A program made the translations under genes and the position numbers. 64,000 nt of DNA from Candidatus Rhodoferax bjergmarkensis (GTDB lineage: Bacteria; Pseudomonadota; Gammaproteobacteria; Burkholderiales; Burkholderiaceae_C). Positions 43,106-51,499 of this stretch are shown one piece after another. Numbering within the stretch: the first letter of the stretch is position 1; the number at the start of each line of letters is the position of its first letter. The stretch lies in the NCBI GenBank assembly GCA_016708345.1, contig JADJFX010000038.1, positions 62,001 through 126,000 on the forward strand. The letters run 5' to 3'. The notes below the pieces were generated by a model, which saw nothing but the letters and a program-made list of their open reading frames with translations, had not been told where the DNA came from and did no database searches.

Positions 43106-44044
43106 ATGAGCCCCCTACCCCCTTCAATGGCTGACCGTGATGGAAAAATCTGGATGGATGGCCAGATGGTGGACTGGCGTGACGCCAAAATCCACGTCCT
43201 GACCCACACACTGCACTACGGCTGCGGCGCTTTTGAGGGGGTTCGCGCGTACAAAGGAGAGGGTGGCACTGCCATTTTTCGCCTGCAGGAGCACACCGAC
43301 CGCCTGTTCAACAGCGCCAAAATTTTGCGCATGAAAATCCCGTTCACCAAAGAACAGGTGAACGAAGCGCAGATTGCCGTCATTCGTGAAAACAAGCTGG
43401 AGTCCGGCTATTTGCGCCCCCTGACCTGGATTGGCGACCGCAAACTGGGCGTCTCCCCCAAGGGCAACACCATTCACCTGATGGTGGCGGCCTGGCCCTG
43501 GGGCGCTTACCTTGGTGAGGACGGCATGAAACGCGGCATCCGCGTCAAAATTTCCAGCTACACGCGCCACCACGTCAACATCACCATGACGCAGGCCAAG
43601 GCAGTGAGCAACTACACCAACTCCATTTTGGCCAACATGGAAGCCACCGACGACGGCTACGACGAGGCCATGCTGCTCGATGCGTCCGGCTTTGTCAGCG
43701 AAGGTGCTGGCGAGAACCTGTTTGTCGTCAAGGACGGCGTGGTTTACACGCCCGACCTGTCCGCAGGTGCCCTCAACGGCATCACCCGAAACACCGTGTT
43801 CCATATCTGCAAGGACCTGGGGCTTGAACTGGTGCAAAAGCGCATCACGCGCGACGAGGTCTATATCTGTGACGAGGCCTTCTTTACCGGCACCGCTGCC
43901 GAGGTAACCCCCATTCGTGAACTCGATCGCATCGAACTGGGATGCGGCAGCCGTGGCCCGATCACCGAAAAAATCCAGAGCGCGTTTTTTGACATCGTCA
44001 ATGGCCGCAACCCCAAATATGCCCACTGGCTGACAAAAGTTTAG
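43106..44044 (+). CDS. ilvE: Branched-chain amino acid aminotransferase
   Basis: 312 residues from the ATG at 43106, with AAGGAA 9 bp upstream. PLP enzyme of fold type IV that does the last step of Leu, Ile and Val synthesis. WDRAK-type opening (KIWMDGQMVDWRDAKIHVL), THTLHYGCGAFEGVRAY, QAKAVSNYTNS with the PLP Lys, and GFVSEGAGENLFVVKDG are all standard. Followed 26 bp later by the zinc-finger gene, the usual betaproteobacterial order. Confidence 0.96.
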   Translation: MSPLPPSMADRDGKIWMDGQMVDWRDAKIHVLTHTLHYGCGAFEGVRAYKGEGGTAIFRLQEHTDRLFNSAKILRMKIPFTKEQVNEAQIAVIRENKLESGYLRPLTWIGDRKLGVSPKGNTIHLMVAAWPWGAYLGEDGMKRGIRVKISSYTRHHVNITMTQAKAVSNYTNSILANMEATDDGYDEAMLLDASGFVSEGAGENLFVVKDGVVYTPDLSAGALNGITRNTVFHICKDLGLELVQKRITRDEVYICDEAFFTGTAAEVTPIRELDRIELGCGSRGPITEKIQSAFFDIVNGRNPKYAHWLTKV

Positions 44045-44070
44045 TCTGCCCACCACTGATCAGGAACAAG

Positions 44071-44280
44071 ATGAGTAACTCAACTGTTGAACTGCTGGCC
44101 AAAGACCTCAACGCCCAAGGCGGCGTCTATTGCCCCAGCCCCCAGGCCGGCATGAAACTCTGGAGCAGCCACCCCAAGGTTTACCTGGACGTGGCGGGCA
44201 GCGGGCAAGCCAAATGCCCCTATTGCGGCACGGTGTACAAACTGAAGGCGGGCGAACACGTCGGGGGGGGGGGGGGGTGA
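44071..44280 (+). CDS. Zinc-finger domain protein (zf-CHCC type) with C-terminus encoded by a G15 run
   Basis: 69 residues. VYCPSPQAGMKLWSSHPKV followed by KCPYCGTVYKLKAGEHV gives the C-H-C-C zinc site. The protein ends in five glycines, all encoded by the uninterrupted run of 15 G at 44263-44277, and the stop TGA follows directly. Relatives, as I recall them, end with a short His-containing tail after GEHV, so the glycine tail looks secondary. The stop overlaps the GTG start of waaF. Confidence 0.85.
   Translation: MSNSTVELLAKDLNAQGGVYCPSPQAGMKLWSSHPKVYLDVAGSGQAKCPYCGTVYKLKAGEHVGGGGG
44263..44277. repeat. Homopolymer run of 15 G at the zinc-finger/waaF junction
   Basis: Uninterrupted G15. 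Its last G is also the first base of the waaF GTG start. One extra G would fuse the zinc-finger frame to waaF; one fewer would shift the zinc-finger frame elsewhere. Confidence 0.9.
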
Positions 44281-45293
44281 GTCAACGGCCACCACTATCC
44301 TCTCTGGTCATCGCCCCCCAATGGATTGGGGATGCGGTCATGACCGATCCCCTGATGCGCCGCCTGCAGGCGCGCGGCGAGCGTTTGACCGTCGGCGCAC
44401 TGCCGTGGGTGGCACCGGTCTACCGGGCGATGCCGCACGTGGCCGAGGTGATTGAGTTCCCCTTTGCCCACGGTGGCCTGCAGTTCAAGGCGCGACGCAG
44501 CCTGGCCAAACAGCTCGAAGGCCGCTTCGACACAGCCTATATTTGCCCCAACTCCCTGAAAAGCGCCTTGCTGCCGTTTCTGGCCAGCATACCCAAACGC
44601 GTCGGCTATCTGGGGGAGGCGCGCGTGGGTCTGCTCACCCACCGCCTGAAAAACCCGCCCAAAAACAAACGCCCGCCCATGGTGGCGTTCTATTCAGCGC
44701 TCAGTGGCGAAGCCGATGTGGCCAATGACCGGCCCCGGTTGCAGCTCGATGCCACTGAAGTACAAGCCGCGCTGGCCACCTTGGGGCTGGCACAAGGCGG
44801 CTACTACGTGTTTGCGCCCGGCGCTGAATACGGCCCGGCCAAGCGCTGGCCAGCAGCGCATTTCTCTGAACTGGCACGCCAGCTTGACCTGCCGGTGGTG
44901 CTGCTGGGCTCCGGCAAGGAGTTTGAGCTGTGCCAGCAAATTGCGGCACCGGTCAACGCCGGGCAACCGCAGAAGTGCCTGAATTTGGCAGGAAAAACCT
45001 CGCTGGCGCACGCCTTCTGTGCGATAGCAGCTACCAAAAGCATAGTAAGCAACGATTCGGGCCTGATGCACGTGGCCGCCGCCTTTGGGGTGCAGCAAGT
45101 GGCCATTTTCGGCTCCAGCAGCCCGCTGCACACGCCGCCACTGAACGAGCGCGCCACCGTGCTGTGGCTCAAAACCCAGGCCGACTACCAGCCCCCGCTG
45201 GACTGCGCCCCCTGCTTTGAGCGCGAATGTCCGTTGGGCCACACCCGCTGCCTGAACGACATCAGCGCCACTCAGGTGCTATCGTATTTATAG
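44277..45293 (+). CDS. waaF: ADP-heptose:LPS heptosyltransferase II
   Basis: 338 residues with a GTG start at 44277 inside the GTGA overlap with the zinc-finger gene. GT9 family: LVIAPQWIGDAVMTDPLMRR near the start, FAPGAEYGPAKRWPAAHFSE, and SNDSGLMHVAAAFGVQQVAI with FGSSSPLHTPPL. Adds the second heptose to the LPS inner core. A sequence related to the genome's dispersed palindrome lies in the frame at about 45012-45048 (AIAATKSIVS), and another full copy supplies the stop codon and 3' region (45279-45340). Confidence 0.93.
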   Translation: MSQRPPLSSLVIAPQWIGDAVMTDPLMRRLQARGERLTVGALPWVAPVYRAMPHVAEVIEFPFAHGGLQFKARRSLAKQLEGRFDTAYICPNSLKSALLPFLASIPKRVGYLGEARVGLLTHRLKNPPKNKRPPMVAFYSALSGEADVANDRPRLQLDATEVQAALATLGLAQGGYYVFAPGAEYGPAKRWPAAHFSELARQLDLPVVLLGSGKEFELCQQIAAPVNAGQPQKCLNLAGKTSLAHAFCAIAATKSIVSNDSGLMHVAAAFGVQQVAIFGSSSPLHTPPLNERATVLWLKTQADYQPPLDCAPCFERECPLGHTRCLNDISATQVLSYL

Positions 45294-45340
45294 CTGCTTG
45301 CGCAAGCAGAACGTGCGGTAGAGCCCTATTTCATTCATAA
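45279..45340 (+). repeat. Dispersed TAGCTGCT-GCGCA palindrome at the 3' end of waaF
   Basis: GCTATCGTATTTA, TAGCTGCTTGCGCA, AGCAGAACGTGCGGTAGAG and CCCTATTTC. The TAG of the core is the waaF stop. CTGCTTGCGCAAGCAG inside is a perfect 16 bp palindrome. Confidence 0.65.
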
Positions 45341-45497
45341 AAATGCGCTTGGTTGCAGTTCCAGCCCGGTGCAACATCAGGCGGCTTGGCAAGATATGGG
45401 CGTACTGAACTCGGTGGCGCGCGGCGGGCGGGCAACGCACAAGCAGCAAGATTGGTAGCATCGGAGCCATGCACATTGCTTCCATCCAGGCGGGGCT

Positions 45498-48400
45498 ATG
45501 ACCTCACCCACGCCGCGCCTCACCCTTCAATTGCTGGGCTTGTTCCGATTGGCGAGCCGGGGTGTGGGCGTCGATTTGGCCTACGAGAAAGGTCGTGCGC
45601 TGCTGGCATTTTTGGCCCTGCAAGCCGGGCGGTCCTACACACGTGACTACCTGGCGCAATTGCTGTGGCCGGCGCTGGAGCGCACCACGGCGCTGGCCAA
45701 TTTACGACTGGTTTTGCATAATCTGCGCCCACTCATCAATGGGGAAGATGATGCACAGGACAACGCGCTTTTGCAGGTCAGTCGCAGCGCAGTGGCGCTG
45801 CAGGTGGACGAGCGAATCGACGTTGACGCCATCCGGTTTCTGGCTCCCACATTGGCCTGCACCACCGTTGCAGCACCCGGTTTTTGCACGGACTGCCTGG
45901 CCGACATGGCGCAGTGCGCTGCGCTCTACCAGGGTGAATTCCTGCAAGGTTTTGCGTTGCCGGACTGCCCGGAATTTGAAGACTGGCTGTATCCCCAGCG
46001 CGAACGGGTGCTGCAGCGCGCACTCAGCCGCCTAGCCCAGCTGTCAGACACCCATGAACGCGCTGGTGCGTTTACGCAGGCCCTGCCTTTCGCGCAGCGC
46101 TTTTTGGCACTCGACCCCTGGAATGAGCATGGGAGCCGGCGCGTCATGCGCCTGCTGGCGCTATGCGCCCAGCACGATGCAGCACTCTCCCACTTCGACC
46201 GCTGGTGCCGCGTTGTCAAGGACGAGCTCGGGCTCTTGCCTTCAGAAGAGACGCGCACACTGGCTGAGCACATTCGCAACCATGCCCTGCCACCCAAGGG
46301 ACGGCGCAGTTCCGATGCATCCCTTGCGGCACCGACCGTTCCCCTTTCACGCGCACAGCGCCGCCAGGTGACGGTACTGCACTGTGCACTGGAGGTGGGC
46401 GGCGTGGACGACCCGGACGCCGCCATGGCCCGGCTGCACGGCCCCCAGCAGCGCTGTGGCGACATCATCCGCGCCTTTTCGGGCTACCTGGTGCAAGCGC
46501 ACGGCGGCAGCCTGCTGGCCTATTTTGGCTATCCCCATGCTGTCGAAAACAGTGCAAGGCAGGCGGTACGGGCGGCACTGGCCTTGCGCGACGAAAAGTT
46601 CATCGGTCTGTCCTTGCGCATGGGGGTGCACACGGGCATGGTGATCAGCGGTGGCGAGCCCGATGTGCCTGACGCGATTGGCGCTGCATCCAACGTCGCC
46701 ATCCGCCTGCGCCAGCAACTTGACGACGGCGAAATTGCCATCAGCCGCGCCACCCACCGTTTGGTGGCGGGGTATTTTGACTGCACAGCACACACAGGTG
46801 ACGCCTGCCGTGTGCTGCAAGAAAGCGGCGCACGCGACCGGCTGGAGGCCGCCGACACGCTGACCCCCTTGGTGGGCCGCACCCAGGAGCTTGCCACCTT
46901 GCTCGCACTGTGGCAGCAAGCCCAGCAGGGCAGCCCGCGCGCCGTGCTGCTGCAAGGCGATGCAGGCATCGGCAAGTCGCGCCTGGTGCTGGCGCTCAAG
47001 CAGGCCCTGAAAGACACCCCCTTCGCAAGTACCGAAATGCGTTGTGTTCCGGAGTACAGCCAAACGCCTTTTCACCCCTTGATCGAGCTGTTTCAGGCCA
47101 CGATGGGCTTTGTGGCGACCGACTCAACGCTTTCGCGCGCGCAAAAGCTTGCCCAGTACGTAGCGACCCACTACCCCGGCGAACAGGCCGATGTGCATGC
47201 GCTGCTGGCCAAGCTGTTGTCCCTGCCCATGCATTCGCCAGCGAATGATGCGCTGACCACCTCACCCCGCCAGCGCGAAAGAACCTTGCAAATCGTGCTG
47301 GAGAGGCTCTACACCATGGCGCAGCCCCGGCCCGTGCTGTTGGTGGTGGAAGACCTGCACTGGGCCGACCCCTCTTCCCTGGAACTGCTCAATCGAGTCA
47401 TTTCGCATCAACGGCCCGGGGCCTGGATGGCCGTCATGACGGCCCGGCCCGATTTTTCACCGCCGTGGGCGCAGGATCGGTGCGCCACCATGCCCCTGCA
47501 GGCACTGAACACCCAGGAGGCCCGCGCGCTGGTGGACGCCGTGCTGCCTGAGTTGCCCCCTGCCGTGGCACGCTCCATCGTGCAGCGCGCCGATGGCATC
47601 CCCCTGTTGTTAGAAGAACTGGCCAAGGAGCTGACGGGCCAAGACCTGAGCGCCATCCCCTCGACCTTGCAAGACTTGCTGACCGCCCGCCTGGATGCGC
47701 TGGGCGCGGCCAAGCTGGTGGCACAGCAAGCTGCCACCATCGGGCGCGGGTTCACACTCGATTTTTTATGCCGCATTGCCAGCCTGGACGAAAAAAGCCG
47801 TGGGCCATGCGCTGCGCCAGTTGCGTTCGGCAGGTTTGCTGCACCTTGTGGCCCCACGGCATTTCAATTCAGCCATGCACTGCTGCGCGATGCGGCCTAC
47901 CAGTCCCAAACCCGCCCTGAGCGCCAGGCCACACACCTGCGCATTGCAAAGGCACTGCAGTCAGATGCAGACGTGCGCCCCGAACTGCTGGCACAGCACT
48001 GGACGGCGGGCGGCCAGTTGCGTGAAGCCGCACGCTGCTGGCTCGCGGCCAGCCAGCTGGCCCGCCAGCAATCCGCCCACCAAGAGGTCATATTGCATTG
48101 CAGGGCAGGCCTGGACGTGCTGGCACAACTGCCCGACGATGTGCAGCGCCAGCGCCTGGAGTGCGATTTGCAAATCAAACTGGGCGCTTCCCTGTGCGCA
48201 ACGCAGGGCTACACCTGTGCACAAGGCGCAGCAGCCTACACCCGTGCCATGGCCTTGTGTGCCGATGCCCAGCAAGAACCCCATGTGGACCTGTTCATTG
48301 CCCTGTGGGGGCTGTGGGCCAGCGCCAGCCAACGGGTTGACTACAACCATTCCCAAGAACTGGCGCAGCAGCTGCAGCGCATGGCGCAAAACCTCGGCGA

Positions 48401-49319
48401 CCCGGTTCACATTCAACAAGCCTGTTTTGCACAAGGTGTGACGCATTTTCGGCAGGGCCATTTTGAGGATGCACACCGGCAGTTTCGGCAAGTTCAGGCG
48501 CTGTATGAGCCCACCCAGCAAACCAGCCATGTGGCGCGCTTTGGCGAAGACGTTGGCGTCACCAATGGCTCACATAGGTCAGGCGTGTTGTGGCTGATGG
48601 GTTGTGCCGATCAAAGTTTGCGCACCAGTGGCCAAACGGTGGCCTACGCACGCCAGCTGGAGCACCCCTACAGTTTGGCCTATGCGCTCACCTACGCCAT
48701 GCTGCTGCACTGCAATATGCGACAGCCCGTCGCCTGCCTGGCCTTGGCCGATGAAACCCTGGCGCTGGCTCAGCAGCACGGTTTTGCGCTGTGGCAAATG
48801 GGCGCGGCACTGCTGCGCGGGTGGGCCATGGCCCAAATGAAAATGCCCCAAGGCCTTGAGCTGATGCAGCAATGCGTGAACGCCACACGCGCGGCACTCG
48901 GCAGTGTCGAAGTGATGGGCCTGGAGCCCCTGGCCCAGGCCAGTGTCAGCGCCGGGCGAGCGGACCTTGCCTTGGCGACCCTTGACGAGGCCTTTGCCAC
49001 CGGCAGCGCCAAAGCCGACCACCACCTGGACGCTGAACTCCACCGGCTTCAGGGCGAGGCCCTGCTGCTGCAATCTCCATCCAACGCCGCTCAAGCCGTG
49101 GTGTGTTTCCAGGCCGCACTGCACATCAGCCAACAGCAGCACGCCAAGGTTTTCGAATTACGTGCCGCTACCAGCCTGGCCCGGCTGTGGAAGAAGAAGC
49201 GCAAGGCCCAAGCTGCGCATGCCCTGCTGGCGGGCGTTTATGAGGCTTTCAGTGAAGGCTTCGATACGCCCGACCTGCAAGACGCGCGCCAACTGCTTGT
49301 GCGGCTGACGCCACCTTAA
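45498..49319 (+). CDS. Giant SARP-type regulator: BTAD, degenerate cyclase-like domain, AAA ATPase, TPR
   Basis: 1273 residues from the ATG at 45498. Order: winged-helix OmpR-like DNA-binding region with RLTLQLLGLFRL (about 7-95); BTAD helical domain (about 100-265, e.g. GEFLQGFALPDCPEFEDWL); a class III cyclase-like domain (about 285-440) in which QVTVLHCALEVG and HGGSLLAYFGYP lack both metal Asp residues (the usual motifs carry FAD and GDG), so it should not make cAMP; an AAA domain with Walker A GDAGIGKSR (about 487-495) and Walker B LLVVEDLHWADPSS; TPR-like helices to the end. SARP proteins are activators that bind direct repeats near -35, and such repeats lie upstream of the next gene. 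Residues about 765-787 appear to be out of frame between two compensating indels (47791-47796 and about 47865). Confidence 0.85.
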   Translation: MTSPTPRLTLQLLGLFRLASRGVGVDLAYEKGRALLAFLALQAGRSYTRDYLAQLLWPALERTTALANLRLVLHNLRPLINGEDDAQDNALLQVSRSAVALQVDERIDVDAIRFLAPTLACTTVAAPGFCTDCLADMAQCAALYQGEFLQGFALPDCPEFEDWLYPQRERVLQRALSRLAQLSDTHERAGAFTQALPFAQRFLALDPWNEHGSRRVMRLLALCAQHDAALSHFDRWCRVVKDELGLLPSEETRTLAEHIRNHALPPKGRRSSDASLAAPTVPLSRAQRRQVTVLHCALEVGGVDDPDAAMARLHGPQQRCGDIIRAFSGYLVQAHGGSLLAYFGYPHAVENSARQAVRAALALRDEKFIGLSLRMGVHTGMVISGGEPDVPDAIGAASNVAIRLRQQLDDGEIAISRATHRLVAGYFDCTAHTGDACRVLQESGARDRLEAADTLTPLVGRTQELATLLALWQQAQQGSPRAVLLQGDAGIGKSRLVLALKQALKDTPFASTEMRCVPEYSQTPFHPLIELFQATMGFVATDSTLSRAQKLAQYVATHYPGEQADVHALLAKLLSLPMHSPANDALTTSPRQRERTLQIVLERLYTMAQPRPVLLVVEDLHWADPSSLELLNRVISHQRPGAWMAVMTARPDFSPPWAQDRCATMPLQALNTQEARALVDAVLPELPPAVARSIVQRADGIPLLLEELAKELTGQDLSAIPSTLQDLLTARLDALGAAKLVAQQAATIGRGFTLDFLCRIASLDEKSRGPCAAPVAFGRFAAPCGPTAFQFSHALLRDAAYQSQTRPERQATHLRIAKALQSDADVRPELLAQHWTAGGQLREAARCWLAASQLARQQSAHQEVILHCRAGLDVLAQLPDDVQRQRLECDLQIKLGASLCATQGYTCAQGAAAYTRAMALCADAQQEPHVDLFIALWGLWASASQRVDYNHSQELAQQLQRMAQNLGDPVHIQQACFAQGVTHFRQGHFEDAHRQFRQVQALYEPTQQTSHVARFGEDVGVTNGSHRSGVLWLMGCADQSLRTSGQTVAYARQLEHPYSLAYALTYAMLLHCNMRQPVACLALADETLALAQQHGFALWQMGAALLRGWAMAQMKMPQGLELMQQCVNATRAALGSVEVMGLEPLAQASVSAGRADLALATLDEAFATGSAKADHHLDAELHRLQGEALLLQSPSNAAQAVVCFQAALHISQQQHAKVFELRAATSLARLWKKKRKAQAAHALLAGVYEAFSEGFDTPDLQDARQLLVRLTPP

Positions 49320-49877
49320 AAAAACAGGAGTCACTCGGATTTTGGTCGTGAATGACTCCAAAAGGCCAGCAGCCGCCGATCTCACAGCAGGACTCAGTCC
49401 GACGTGGCATTGAGCTCCGGGCGCACTCCCCCGCCCGCTTTGCGGTCTCCTCCTTGACCTCACTGCACTGAATGCCACGCCGTCCTGAGTCTTCAAGCGT
49501 TGTTGGCAATGGGGCCGGTTGTTATAGAGAGGTTGCGCATCCACATTGCCGGCTGACGATGGCGCCGGGGTGGATGGTGCAGCGAAGTAAAGGAGGAGGA
49601 TCGGGCGCAGTCCGGTCCGGGGGACATATACCCCGGTGTCATCGGCCACTACAAACCTGTGCGTGCAATGTCCGCAAACACTGCGGACTTGACTTACGGC
49701 TGTGCCACGTGACCGACAGCAACCCGTCTCTTGCGGTAGTTCAGCACTATGGTCAAGTCCACCTTTCTGGCTAGTCACGGCGCTGAACTGAGTGGTCTAG
49801 AGCACTGGAATACGCACTGTGCCTCTAAGTCCGCGTCACCATGACGCCTTTTCCCCCGGATGGGGCCAACACGCGCC
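49320..49877. other. Gene-free stretch between the SARP gene and the GDSL gene
   Basis: 558 bp without a credible gene on either strand. Two small inverted repeats are seen: CCGGGG...CCCCGG at 49616-49635 and GTCCGC...GCGGAC at about 49669-49688. A G/A-rich patch AAAGGAGGAGGATCGGG lies near 49588-49605. Their role is unknown; the second palindrome could be a regulator site. Confidence 0.5.
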
Positions 49878-49921
49878 TCTAACGAACTTCTAACGACCTT
49901 CTAACGGACTGTTTTTACAGT
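49878..49921 (+). promoter_or_regulatory. Candidate SARP operator and promoter of the GDSL lipoprotein gene
   Basis: Three identical TCTAACG heptamers lie at 49878-49884, 49889-49895 and 49900-49906, exactly 11 bp apart, so they face the same side of the helix. A -10-like TTACAG/TACAGT begins 8-9 bp after the last heptamer. SARP activators are known to bind direct heptamers with 11 bp periodicity about 8 bp from the -10, and the gene just upstream encodes a SARP. No good -35 is seen, as expected for an activated promoter. The gene start at 49995 leaves a 5' leader of about 65 nt. Confidence 0.55.
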
Positions 49922-49994
49922 ACCGCACCGCGCGCAAATACTTTTGCGTCGTCGGCACCCCTTAAATCCTATTTTTAAATTTCGAGGAGAACTC

Positions 49995-51311
49995 ATGCGT
50001 CCATTCAAACTCACACTCACCCTGCTGGCTGCAGCAAGCCTGGTTGCCTGCGGTGGCGGCTCGGTAGATGGCGGCGCTACAGCCGACGCATCGGTCAGCG
50101 ACAGCCTTGCCAGCCCACGTGCCTTTGCGGCAGCCTCAACCAGTTTTTACAACCCTTGGACCAATTTTTCCAAGCAGGTGACCTTCGGTGACAGCTTGAG
50201 CGATGTGGGCACCTATGCAGTCGGCACCGTCGCAGCGCTGGGCGGCGGCAAATTTTCGGTCAACAACGTCGTCAAAGGCGTGAACCAATCGAAAAACTGG
50301 ACTGAAGTAATGGCTGCCGGCTTGGGCCTGCCCCGCCCCTGCGCGGCGCAAACCGGGCTTGACGGAGACGCAAGCAAAGGCTTCAAGGTGGCGGTGGTCA
50401 ATCACTCGGCCTGTACCAATTACGCCCAAGGTGGTGCCCGCGTGACCAACCCCGTCGGCCCTGGCAACAAACTCCTGGGTGGCAACAACGCCGTGCTGGG
50501 GCAACTGACCGTGCCCGTCGCCACACAGATCAAGACCCACCTGGCCAAGAGCCGCGGACGTTTTTCCGGCTGGGAACTTGTCCAGGTTCTTGCCGGTGCC
50601 AATGATGTATTTATTCAATTGGCCACCCTGTCGAACGGTGCCACGGCTGCGGCCACAGCAGCTGTGACCGCCGCTGTACCCGCGCAAATTGCCGCCGACA
50701 TTGCCGCCGGCACCTGCGACCCGGCCAACGCGCAAACCACTTGCGTGACAGCTGCTGTGGCGAAATTGACACCCACCGTGGGTGCGCAAGCCGCTGGCGC
50801 TTATGTGCAAACCAACGCACCTGCCGCGGTAGGGGCCATGGCGACAGCAGGCGCAGAACTGGCCGCTTTGGTCAATACACAAATACTGGCCAAGGGTGCG
50901 AAAGCCATTACCGTCATCAACGTGCCCGATATGGCCAAAACGCCGTTTGCACTGAGCCAAAGTGCGGCCACGCAAGCCTTGATCGACCAAATGGTCACCA
51001 CCTTCAACAGCCAGTTAAAGGCCAAGCTGTCAACCAGTTCCGCCGTCTTGTATGTGGATGCCTACGCCGTGTCACAAGCTCAGTTTGCCAACCCCGCCTA
51101 CTACGGCTTGACCAACGTGACCCTGCCCGCCTGTGATTTGACACCGCTCAAGAATGTGCTGGGCTCGTCCCTGGTGTGCAACAAAGGCAACCTGATTCCC
51201 GGCGTCGTCACCAACTATCAATTTGCAGACGCCGTGCACCCCACACCTTACGGTCACAGCCTGCTGGCCTACGCCGTGGCCATGGCCATGCACAAGAAAG
51301 GCTGGCTGTAA
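49995..51311 (+). CDS. GDSL/SGNH esterase lipoprotein
   Basis: 438 residues from the ATG at 49995 with GAGGAG upstream. Lipoprotein signal: TLTLLAAASLVAC (lipobox) at the N-terminus. SGNH motifs: block I VTFGDSLSDVGT (nucleophile Ser), ACTNYAQGGARVTNP, block III VLAGANDVFIQL and the C-terminal FADAVHPTPYGHSLLA with catalytic Asp-His. The Ala-rich central part (about 215-310, e.g. ATAAATAAVTAAVPAQIAAD) is a long low-complexity insert. Probably an outer-membrane-anchored or exported esterase; its substrate is unknown. It is the likely target of the SARP regulator. Confidence 0.88.
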   Translation: MRPFKLTLTLLAAASLVACGGGSVDGGATADASVSDSLASPRAFAAASTSFYNPWTNFSKQVTFGDSLSDVGTYAVGTVAALGGGKFSVNNVVKGVNQSKNWTEVMAAGLGLPRPCAAQTGLDGDASKGFKVAVVNHSACTNYAQGGARVTNPVGPGNKLLGGNNAVLGQLTVPVATQIKTHLAKSRGRFSGWELVQVLAGANDVFIQLATLSNGATAAATAAVTAAVPAQIAADIAAGTCDPANAQTTCVTAAVAKLTPTVGAQAAGAYVQTNAPAAVGAMATAGAELAALVNTQILAKGAKAITVINVPDMAKTPFALSQSAATQALIDQMVTTFNSQLKAKLSTSSAVLYVDAYAVSQAQFANPAYYGLTNVTLPACDLTPLKNVLGSSLVCNKGNLIPGVVTNYQFADAVHPTPYGHSLLAYAVAMAMHKKGWL

Positions 51312-51499
51312 GAATCGGTGCCTGCGGCACGTCGCGGGCCTGCTCCAGCAGGCAGGCCTGCGTCAAGGCGCTCATTCAGAGCAAAAAACAGCTGTTCCGC
51401 CCGCCAAACGGGCGCTGACAGCTATGTATTTTGTAGCAAATTCACTCCAAACCGCCGCACGATAAGCGCTGGGGGCCTTCCAAACCGGTTCAAACCGCC

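Noticed and set aside
44130..45293. Longer waaF start 147 bp upstream of the GTG
   Set aside because: The extra residues are an out-of-frame reading of the zinc-finger gene and the G run (PPGRHETLEQPPQG); WaaF similarity begins at the GTG.
49158..49778. Minus-strand frame of 206 codons in the SARP-GDSL gap
   Set aside because: It overlaps the SARP 3' end, lacks a ribosome-binding site and has the Arg/Ser-rich composition of a chance frame.
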